Positions 1 to 4,802 of a stretch of 13,010 nucleotides of DNA are shown in pieces. Both the position numbers and the translations under genes were made by a program. The stretch is from contig DAOTXP010000278.1 of assembly GCA_034435275.1 (NCBI GenBank), positions 1-13,010 of the forward strand, read 5' to 3'. The notes below the pieces were generated by a model that was not told the origin of the DNA, ran no database searches, and was given only the letters and a program-made list of their open reading frames with translations. The DNA is from JBFMCC01 sp034435275. Its GTDB lineage: Bacteria > Chloroflexota > Anaerolineae > Anaerolineales > Villigracilaceae. Each line of letters opens with the position of its first letter. Position 1 is the first letter of the stretch.

Positions 1-60
1 GGCTTCTGCTTCTTTCAGGATGTTTACGATCTGACTCTCAGTGAACCTTGACTTCTTCAT
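1..60 (-). CDS. IS3-family transposase OrfA, N-terminal fragment (continues off the left edge)
   Basis: Read on the minus strand, the first 20 codons begin MKKSRFTESQIV and continue ILKEAEA. This is the typical start of the small helix-turn-helix OrfA of IS3-family elements, which binds the IS ends and is joined to the DDE catalytic OrfB by programmed frameshifting. The ATG is at 60-58 with a good Shine-Dalgarno (AGGAGA) about 7 nt upstream. Only the N-terminus is in the window, so neither intactness nor the OrfB half can be judged. The family call rests on this short but characteristic sequence. Confidence 0.8.
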   Translation of the reverse strand, partial: MKKSRFTESQIVNILKEAEA

Positions 61-115
61 GTGGATCTCTCCTGGGTCTATTTTGCCAGAAGTTTTCCAC
101 TTTTCACTGGTACTA
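1..115 (-). mobile_element. Left end of an IS3-family insertion sequence (partial)
   Basis: The transposase start at 60 is preceded by about 55 bp of non-coding sequence, as expected for an IS3 left end. Minus-strand sequence near 115-90 (GTACCAGTGAAAAGTGGAA) looks like a terminal inverted repeat, but the partner end lies outside the window. The outer boundary is therefore only approximate (about 110-120), and no target duplication can be verified. Confidence 0.5.
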
Positions 116-144
116 TTTTAGGGGAGGGTTACCGGATGGCTTTG

Positions 145-258
145 GTTGGGGAGCGACCAGCGGATGGGAAGCGGATAAACGGATTCGGGGCGCGTGATCC
201 GCGTATCCGCTTCGCGAAGCAATCCGCTGGTCGTGGTTTGGCGGGTGGTTACCCCAAC
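145..258. repeat. Nested palindromic repeat element with six GCGGAT/ATCCGC boxes
   Basis: This gene-free patch lies between the IS end and the hicAB terminator and is built from nested inverted repeats. CGACCAGCGGAT (154-165) pairs with ATCCGCTGGTCG (222-233). GAAGCGGATA (168-177) pairs with TATCCGCTTC (204-213). GTTGGGG (145-151) pairs with CCCCAAC (252-258). GCTTCGCGAAGC (209-220) is itself a perfect 12-bp palindrome. Three GCGGAT-like boxes (160, 171, 179) face three ATCCGC boxes (197, 205, 222). It could be a REP- or MITE-like element; no other copy is in the window. Confidence 0.6.
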
Positions 259-260
259 GA

Positions 261-286
261 AAAACCCCGACGCTGCATGTCGGGGT
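261..286 (-). terminator. Rho-independent terminator of hicAB
   Basis: On the minus strand, CCCCGAC and GTCGGGG (279-285 and 265-271) form a perfect 7-bp stem with a 7-nt loop, followed by a T run from 264 to 261 and beyond. It begins 12 nt after the hicB stop codon, so it should end the toxin-antitoxin transcript. Confidence 0.8.
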
Positions 287-297
287 CTTATCATTGG

Positions 298-507
298 TCA
301 GGCGTAAACCAGTTTTCCCTTCGGCACGGGGATTTCCCTGCCCAGTTCGCGAGCGGTTTCGAGCCATTCTTGCGCGATCTGCTCCACGTTGACAAGCGCT
401 TCGTGATAGGTCGCGCCGTCTGCCATACAGCCAGGCAGTTCGGGGACTTCGGCGATGAAGGCTTCGTCTTCTTCGCTCCAGTAGAGGATCACTTCGTATT
501 TAATCAT
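298..507 (-). CDS. hicB: HicB-type antitoxin, short form
   Basis: This 69-residue protein starts MIKYEVILYW and carries the HicB core features: an acidic EEDEAFIAEVPELPGC segment at about residues 11-27 followed by an amphipathic helix, i.e. the partial RNase H fold that binds and blocks HicA. It lacks the C-terminal RHH or HTH DNA-binding domain of full-length (about 110-140 aa) HicB proteins, so it resembles the standalone short HicB form. The ATG at 507 is preferred over a GTG at 513 because AGGTG lies 4 nt ahead of it. The start lies inside the last codons of hicA (8-nt overlap), giving translational coupling, with toxin first and antitoxin second. Whether it can autoregulate without a DNA-binding domain is open. 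Confidence 0.85.
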   Translation of the reverse strand: MIKYEVILYWSEEDEAFIAEVPELPGCMADGATYHEALVNVEQIAQEWLETARELGREIPVPKGKLVYA

Positions 508-757
508 TTTCACCTGCCAGTTTGTATTTCAAGATCAAAGTGCGAACCTGTTTTACCTGATAAGGTTTGGCCTTCGAGCCTTTCGGCTGTAAGTTGATGA
601 TTTCAATGACACCGTCTTTTGTGTAGATGTGATGACTGCCGCGAATTCTTTCCTGAAAACCAAGCCCGTTCAGAAGTTGGCGGAGGTCGTCAAACTCAAT
701 GTTGGCGTCGGAGACTCCGCGTAGAACTTTTTCGAGGGTTTTGTCGAACTTTGTCAT
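500..757 (-). CDS. hicA: HicA-type mRNA interferase toxin
   Basis: This 85-residue protein has the dsRNA-binding-like HicA fold: DDLRQLLNGLGF (residues 23-34), then GSHHIY (40-45) containing the conserved catalytic histidine H42, and a C-terminal basic helix. HicA toxins cleave mRNA and tmRNA in a ribosome-independent way and are neutralised by HicB. The start at 757 is chosen over an upstream in-frame codon (787) because MTKF matches the family start and a TATAAT box lies only 6 nt before it. It overlaps hicB by 8 nt. The protein is slightly longer than the shortest HicA proteins (about 60-80 aa). The His is present, so the toxin looks functional. Confidence 0.88.
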   Translation of the reverse strand: MTKFDKTLEKVLRGVSDANIEFDDLRQLLNGLGFQERIRGSHHIYTKDGVIEIINLQPKGSKAKPYQVKQVRTLILKYKLAGEND

Positions 758-763
758 GGCGCA

Positions 764-792
764 ATTATAAACCACTTGGAGGCACAAGACTT
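764..792 (-). promoter_or_regulatory. hicA promoter, leaderless type
   Basis: On the minus strand a perfect TATAAT lies at 769-764, followed by TGCGCC and the hicA ATG. Transcription would therefore start at or next to the start codon. No Shine-Dalgarno is visible. The -35 region at 17-nt spacing (792-787, AAGTCT) is a poor match and lies inside the palindrome at 787-819, which could mean that the promoter is regulated. Confidence 0.6.
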
Positions 793-819
793 CCGAAGTC
801 TGCGCGACTTCGGAAGTCT
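787..819. repeat. 14-bp inverted repeat made of double GACTTC/GAAGTC palindromes
   Basis: AGACTTCCGAAGTC (787-800) and GACTTCGGAAGTCT (806-819) are perfect reverse complements separated by TGCGC. Each arm is itself a GACTTC-N-GAAGTC palindrome, so four half-sites are present. It sits between the padR stop and the hicA promoter. Possible roles are an operator for hicAB, a padR 3' hairpin (there is no good T tail), or a dispersed palindromic repeat. Confidence 0.65.
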
Positions 820-845
820 GTGTTTGGGGGAATTGACCTGCGCCT

Positions 846-1409
846 TCACGCCTTCATCCACTTCCGCGCCGCTTCCATCTCCTGCAATTCCTGGCGCGTT
901 TGACGGATCCAACTCAGTTCGAGTTCGAATTGGTTGATCCAATTCTTGTGGATCATGTCCCACAGGTATTTCTCGCGCGGCGTGCGTTCGGGCATGTTCG
1001 GGCGTTCGTCCGCCTGCACGCGCAGGAAGAACAGTTTTTCGCCGACGGCGTTCAGGTAGGCTTCGAGGAGCTCGTCCATTTCCTGGGGGCTGAGACTGTC
1101 CGCCCACATGAGTTGGTTCAGGAACGGCTTTTTGATCTGCGGCGGCTCTGGCTCACTCTTGACCCATTCTCCCAGCGCCTGCCTGCCCGCGTCCGTGATG
1201 GTGTACACGTGACGGTCAGGCGCGCCGACCTGGTCTTCGATGGTCTTGGTGACCCAGCCGTCCTTGTGCAGGTCAACCAGGGCATGATAGATTTGGTTAT
1301 TGTTCGCCGTCCAGGGGAGCGTCTCGGAGTCGGCGATGATTTTTTTGATGTCGTAGCCAGTCATTGACCGCCAACTCAAATATCCCAAAACAACGTATTT
1401 GATGGACAT
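846..1409 (-). CDS. PadR-family transcriptional regulator
   Basis: This 187-residue protein has an N-terminal winged helix at residues 1-80 (MSIKYVVLGYLSWRSMTGYD, then IYHALVDLHKDGWV and the wing HVYTITDAGRQAL), typical of PadR repressors. A C-terminal helical domain follows (about 90-180, with WxxxQF and leucine/aromatic heptads), like the dimerisation domain of PadR subfamily 1. The ATG at 1409 has a strong GAGGAGG ribosome site; an upstream in-frame extension to 1478 would run through the promoter and is rejected. The gene is divergent from coaX, but its own promoter is overlapped by a perfect palindrome, implying autoregulation. The ligand and other targets cannot be read from the sequence; PadR proteins commonly sense phenolics, drugs or metals. 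Confidence 0.9.
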   Translation of the reverse strand: MSIKYVVLGYLSWRSMTGYDIKKIIADSETLPWTANNNQIYHALVDLHKDGWVTKTIEDQVGAPDRHVYTITDAGRQALGEWVKSEPEPPQIKKPFLNQLMWADSLSPQEMDELLEAYLNAVGEKLFFLRVQADERPNMPERTPREKYLWDMIHKNWINQFELELSWIRQTRQELQEMEAARKWMKA

Positions 1410-1437
1410 GGGGAACCTCCTCAGGGTTTCTGTTATA

Positions 1438-1465
1438 TACCATATGTTACTATTAACATATGGTA
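1438..1465. promoter_or_regulatory. PadR operator (perfect 12+12 bp palindrome)
   Basis: TACCATATGTTA (1438-1449) and TAACATATGGTA (1454-1465) are perfect inverted repeats around CTAT. Within them ATGT-N8-ACAT (1444-1459) matches the consensus reported for PadR-family operators. The site lies 28 bp from the padR ATG and covers its -10 and spacer. Confidence 0.85.
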
Positions 1466-1472
1466 CTGTCAA
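1444..1472 (-). promoter_or_regulatory. padR promoter
   Basis: On the minus strand, TTGACA (1472-1467) is followed by a 17-nt spacer and TAACAT (1449-1444). The -35 is perfect and the -10 acceptable. The spacer and -10 are fully inside the palindrome, so bound repressor would exclude RNA polymerase. Confidence 0.8.
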
Positions 1473-1590
1473 CCCCAATTTGTTAGAGATGCTTCCTCAC
1501 CGAGGAATCGCCCAGCCTCTTCGCTACGGGTTGCTTCGCAAAAATCTCCTGTGATATTCTGACGAATTCCATGCAAACGCGCGCCGTCCG

Positions 1591-1638
1591 TGTTTACATG
1601 TGTACCTGTTTACATGTCTACCTGTCTACGTGTATACT
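1591..1638 (+). repeat. Six-unit degenerate 8-bp tandem array (TGTNTACN) containing the coaX promoter
   Basis: Units read TGTTTACA, TGTGTACC, TGTTTACA, TGTCTACC, TGTCTACG and TGTATACT, with no interruption. The last unit supplies a TATACT -10 box (1633-1638), and unit three supplies TTTACA (1609-1614) as a -35 at 18-nt spacing. TGCCCC and then the coaX ATG (1645) follow directly, so the transcript should be leaderless. Confidence 0.8.
1609..1638 (+). promoter_or_regulatory. coaX promoter, leaderless type
   Basis: TTTACA at 1609-1614, an 18-nt spacer and TATACT at 1633-1638 lie within the octamer array. Only six bases separate the -10 from the ATG, and no Shine-Dalgarno is visible. The same arrangement occurs upstream of hicA. 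Confidence 0.6.
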
Positions 1639-1644
1639 TGCCCC

Positions 1645-2409
1645 ATGCTCCTCGCCATTGACCTCGGAAACACCAATCTGACCATCGGCCTCTACGAAGG
1701 CGAGACGCTCGTCCATCACTGGCGGCTCGCCACCGAGGACGCGCGCATGCCCGACGAATACGGCCTGCAACTGCTCGGCCTGTTGACTCACGTCGGCAAG
1801 ACGCCCGCCGACCTGACAGGCATCTGCCTCGCATCGGTCGTCCCGCCATTGACGGGGCGCATCGCGCAGGCCTGCCGCGAGTATCTCAACTGCGAGCCGC
1901 TCATCGTGGACGCAGGCGTCAAGACGGGAATCAAAATCCGCTACGACGATCCCAAAGCGGTCGGCGCGGACCGCGTGGCCGACGCGGTCGCGGTCCACAA
2001 ACTCTATGGCGGGCCCGCCTGCGTGATTGACTTCGGCACCGCCACCACCTTCAACGCCCTCACCGCCGACGGTCAATATCTTGGCGGCGCGATCACCGCA
2101 GGCATCCACCTCGCCGCCGACGCACTCTTCACGCACACCGCCAAACTCGCCCGCGTGGACATCCAGCGCCCGCCATCGGTCATTGGCCGCAACACGGTCC
2201 ACGCCATGCAGTCGGGTCTGCTCTTCGGCTACGTCAGCATGGTCGAAGGGATGGTCGCCCGCTTCCGCAAGGAACTCGGCAACGACATGAAGGTCATCGC
2301 CACGGGCGGTCTCGCTGAGATCGTCGCGAAAGAAACCGACATCATCCAGGTCATCGCGCCGTGGCTCACGCTTGACGGTCTGCGGATCATTTGGGAACTC
2401 AATCAATAA
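1645..2409 (+). CDS. coaX: Type III pantothenate kinase
   Basis: This protein phosphorylates pantothenate to 4'-phosphopantothenate, the first step of CoA synthesis, using the ASKHA-fold type III enzyme. The 254-residue length fits the family. Signature motifs are all present: DLGNTN at 6-11 (phosphate 1 loop with catalytic Asp6), GADR at 107-110 (pantothenate/dimer region), DFGTATT at 129-135 (phosphate 2 loop), GGAITAGI at 147-154, and TGGL at 220-223 near the C-terminus. The start at 1645 begins right at the conserved MLLAIDLGNT; a start 45 nt upstream would translate the octamer array and is rejected. Translation probably starts on a leaderless mRNA. The next gene begins immediately after the TAA, suggesting cotranscription. 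Confidence 0.95.
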   Translation: MLLAIDLGNTNLTIGLYEGETLVHHWRLATEDARMPDEYGLQLLGLLTHVGKTPADLTGICLASVVPPLTGRIAQACREYLNCEPLIVDAGVKTGIKIRYDDPKAVGADRVADAVAVHKLYGGPACVIDFGTATTFNALTADGQYLGGAITAGIHLAADALFTHTAKLARVDIQRPPSVIGRNTVHAMQSGLLFGYVSMVEGMVARFRKELGNDMKVIATGGLAEIVAKETDIIQVIAPWLTLDGLRIIWELNQ

Positions 2410-3375
2410 ATGAAAAAAATATTATTACTTGCTTTAGGGGTTTCTATCTTGTTATCTGGATGCGGCAGATCCACGACTGCGACTCCCACACCGACCTCTC
2501 ATCCTCTGGAGGTGGTGCCATCTCTTCCCCCGACCAAAACTGCCACCGTGACCCCAACGTTTACCTCCACCCCAACCCTCACACCCCAACCCACGCCCAC
2601 CTCGACGCGCGTCGCGCAGGGCCCGGGACTGGTCACCGTTCCGATTCTGCTCTACCACCACATCCAGGCCACGGACTATTTCAGCCGCTACCGCGTCTCG
2701 CCCGAACGATTCGAGCAGCAGATGAAACTGCTCCACGATTGGGGCTACGAGACCATCACCACCGAATTGCTGGTCAAAGCCGTCACCGAAGGCGCCGACC
2801 TGCCGCCGCGCCCGATCCTGATCACCTTCGACGATGGAGACGTGGACGTGTACGAGAATGCCTTCCCCATCATGGAAAAGTATGGTTTCAAGGGCGTGTT
2901 CTATCTGGTCAGCAATTTCGTGGGACAGCCGAATTACATCTCGGTCGAACAGGTGCAGGAGATGGCCGCCGCGGGCTGGGAGATCGGCAGTCACAGCATG
3001 AACCATACGGACCTGGTCCAGGTACCCGATAACCAGCGCACAGAGATCGTCGAATCGAAGGAACAGTTGGAATCATTGCTGGGTGTGCCTGTGAAAACTT
3101 TTGCGTATCCCTTCGGCAAGGCGGGCAGCGCCACAGTGGACTACGTCCGTTTTGCAGGATATATCGCCGCCATGGGACTGGGCTACACTGCCGAACAGGG
3201 CAAGGGAAATCTGTTCTTCCTGCAGCGCTGGGAAGTGCAAAGCAACTTCGATATGAAAGCCTTTATCGGTTACCTGCCCTGGGACGGCGACCCCGCTTTC
3301 ATCCCCACCGATGCGCCTCTCGCGACGCCCGTCCCCGGCATCACACCGACGGAGAGCGGCACGCTGGTGCCGTAG
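2410..3375 (+). CDS. Polysaccharide deacetylase (NodB) lipoprotein
   Basis: The protein is 321 residues. A lipoprotein signal (basic MKK, hydrophobic stretch, lipobox LSGC with Cys18) is followed by a Pro/Thr spacer (about 23-66) and a NodB domain (about 75-285). Conserved motifs are visible: TFDDG at 139-143 (catalytic and metal Asp141/Asp142), HSMNH at 195-199 (metal His pair) and AYPFG at 232-236. The family removes N- or O-acetyl groups from peptidoglycan, chitin-like or other surface glycans; which substrate is not visible. The protein should be lipid-anchored outside the membrane. The ATG directly follows the coaX stop codon with no gap and only a weak ribosome site, so reinitiation coupling is likely. 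The first codons are AT-rich, as is usual for signal peptides. A second short Pro/Thr tail (about 300-321) closes the protein. Confidence 0.92.
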   Translation: MKKILLLALGVSILLSGCGRSTTATPTPTSHPLEVVPSLPPTKTATVTPTFTSTPTLTPQPTPTSTRVAQGPGLVTVPILLYHHIQATDYFSRYRVSPERFEQQMKLLHDWGYETITTELLVKAVTEGADLPPRPILITFDDGDVDVYENAFPIMEKYGFKGVFYLVSNFVGQPNYISVEQVQEMAAAGWEIGSHSMNHTDLVQVPDNQRTEIVESKEQLESLLGVPVKTFAYPFGKAGSATVDYVRFAGYIAAMGLGYTAEQGKGNLFFLQRWEVQSNFDMKAFIGYLPWDGDPAFIPTDAPLATPVPGITPTESGTLVP

Positions 3376-3410
3376 AGTCCCAAATGAGCATGGAGGTTCA
3401 TAACTGACCC

Positions 3411-3438
3411 TTGACACTAAATATGTTTTGCAGATAAT
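3411..3438 (+). promoter_or_regulatory. pheST promoter
   Basis: A perfect TTGACA (3411-3416) is followed by a 16-nt spacer and GATAAT (3433-3438). The predicted start, near 3445, lies just ahead of the T-box leader. Confidence 0.8.
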
Positions 3439-3444
3439 AAAGTC

Positions 3445-3724
3445 CAACAGGCGAGCCAATCAAAAGGCGATGACAGAGGAAAGTAGACTGGCGGACGCTG
3501 CCAGAGAGACGCAAGACAAGGCTGAAACTTGCGCCCGGTCGAAACCAGTCGAAGTTCCCTCTCGAGCCGCTCAAGTGAATGGACTTTCTAGTAGTTTGAG
3601 CCGTTGTCCCGACGTTATCCGGGAGGCCGATGTTGGTCGGCGCGAAGTGGATCATGGAATGATCAATCTGGGTGGTACCGCGGGAACTCCCTCCCGTCCC
3701 ATGTGTGGACGGGAGGATTCTTTT
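3445..3724 (+). promoter_or_regulatory. T-box riboswitch of pheST, UUC (Phe) specifier
   Basis: This tRNA-sensing leader fills most of the 359-bp gap before pheS. Stem I is readable: AGAGG (3475-3479) pairs with CCTCT (3558-3562), and GACTGG (3486-3491) with CCAGTC (3545-3550). Together they enclose the specifier loop, with AGTA on the 5' side (3482-3485) and GAA-G-TTC on the 3' side (3551-3557). TTC at 3555-3557 is a Phe codon. Two small stems follow (GCCGA/TCGGC and GATCAT/ATGATC), then the T-box core GGGTGGTACCGCGG (3670-3683). Its TGGT bulge (3673-3676) can pair with the ACCA end of uncharged tRNA-Phe. A 10-bp terminator ends the leader. Uncharged tRNA-Phe should favour the antiterminator and turn pheST on. 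Confidence 0.95.
3690..3724 (+). terminator. T-box regulated intrinsic terminator
   Basis: CCTCCCGTCC (3690-3699) and GGACGGGAGG (3707-3716) form a perfect 10-bp stem with a 7-nt loop, followed by ATTCTTTT. The 5' arm overlaps the 3' flank of the T-box core, which makes it mutually exclusive with the antiterminator. Confidence 0.92.
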
Positions 3725-3734
3725 CGGAGGTCGT

Positions 3735-4793
3735 ATGCTGGATAAATTACAGGAAATCGAAAATTCCGCGCGGGAGAGTCTCGCGGACGTGCGGGACGAG
3801 TCCGCGCTGGAGGCCTGGCGCGTGGCTCATCTGGGACGGAGTTCGCCGCTGATGCAGGTCTTTGCCGGGCTGGGGACACTCTCGAAGGAGGAACGCCCGG
3901 CCGTCGGGTCCGCGGCGAACCGTGTGAAGACCGCGCTCGAATCCGCGCTGGCGGAACGCGCCGAGGCGGTCAAGGCCGCGGCGCTGGCGAAATCCCTCGA
4001 AGAGGAAGCGCTCGACGTGACCCTGCCCGGGCGCGCCGTCCATCTCGGCCGCCTGCATCCGTCCACCCAGCAATTGCGGCGCGTGCTGGACATTCTGGCG
4101 GAGATGGGTTTCCAGGTCTATACCTCGCGCGAGGTGGAGACCGATGAAATGAATTTCCAACTGCTGAACTTCCCGCCGCATCACCCGGCGCGCGACATGC
4201 AGGATACATTCTTCGTGGAAGCGGAGGGCCGCGGCGACAACCCCATCCTGCTCCGCACGCACACATCGCCGGGACAGATTCACGCCATGCGCGAGTACGC
4301 CGCCATGGATCCCGAAAACCCGCCGCCGATTCGCATCGCGCTGCCGGGCATGTGTTTTCGCTACGAGCAGATCACGGCGCGTTCCGAGATTCAATTCAAC
4401 CAGGTGGAGGGGCTGGTGGTGGGCGAGAACATCACCTTCGCGGACCTGAAAGGGACGCTGATTGATTTCGCGCATCGCATGTTCGGACAGACGGCGCGCA
4501 CGCGTTTCCGCGCTTCGTACTTCCCGTTCACGGAACCGTCCGCCGAAATGGACGTAGAGTGTTTCGTCTGCGGCGGCAGGGGATGCGGGGTCTGCAAGAA
4601 TTCGGGCTGGCTCGAAATCCTCGGGTGCGGCATGGTACATCCTGTCGTGTTGCAGAACGGCGGGTACGACCCGCGCCGCTATTCGGGCTATGCCTGGGGC
4701 ATGGGGCCCGAGCGCCAGTTGATGCTGCGTTACAAGATAGATGACATTCGATATTTCTGGGGCAACGATTTGCGTTTCCTGGAACAATTCTAG
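3735..4793 (+). CDS. pheS: Phenylalanyl-tRNA synthetase alpha subunit
   Basis: The 352-residue catalytic subunit of the alpha2-beta2 class II synthetase charges tRNA-Phe. The N-terminal coiled coil (about 1-90) that binds tRNA is followed by the class II core. Motif 2 region LLRTHTSPGQIHAM lies at 172-185, SYFPFTEPSAEMDV at 261-274 (Phe pocket), and motif 3 GMGPERQLML at 322-331. A four-cysteine knuckle (C276, C279, C284, C287), found in many bacterial PheS proteins, may hold a metal. Motif 3 reads PERQLML rather than the more common ERLAML, a minor variation. The ATG at 3735 has CGGAGG 4 nt upstream; an in-frame start at 3672 would run through the terminator hairpin and is rejected. pheT follows after 9 nt. 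Confidence 0.96.
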   Translation: MLDKLQEIENSARESLADVRDESALEAWRVAHLGRSSPLMQVFAGLGTLSKEERPAVGSAANRVKTALESALAERAEAVKAAALAKSLEEEALDVTLPGRAVHLGRLHPSTQQLRRVLDILAEMGFQVYTSREVETDEMNFQLLNFPPHHPARDMQDTFFVEAEGRGDNPILLRTHTSPGQIHAMREYAAMDPENPPPIRIALPGMCFRYEQITARSEIQFNQVEGLVVGENITFADLKGTLIDFAHRMFGQTARTRFRASYFPFTEPSAEMDVECFVCGGRGCGVCKNSGWLEILGCGMVHPVVLQNGGYDPRRYSGYAWGMGPERQLMLRYKIDDIRYFWGNDLRFLEQF

Positions 4794-4802
4794 GAGGCAG
4801 GA

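Noticed and set aside
61..597. 178-codon plus-strand open frame across the IS end, palindrome and hicB
   Set aside because: It spans a non-coding palindrome and a terminator and runs antisense to hicAB.
1591..1638. CRISPR-like array
   Set aside because: Units are 8 bp, degenerate and contiguous without spacers.
1600..1644. Upstream start of coaX adding 15 residues
   Set aside because: It would translate the octamer array and promoter; the conserved protein begins at 1645.
1618..2406. 262-codon minus-strand open frame opposite coaX
   Set aside because: It mirrors coaX codon structure; composition is typical of an antisense shadow.
3357..3372. CGGCAC/GTGCCG hairpin at the end of the deacetylase gene as a terminator
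   Set aside because: It is a short stem overlapping the last codons with no T run.
3672..3734. Upstream start of pheS adding 21 residues
   Set aside because: It would run through the T-box core and terminator; the ribosome site CGGAGG points to 3735.
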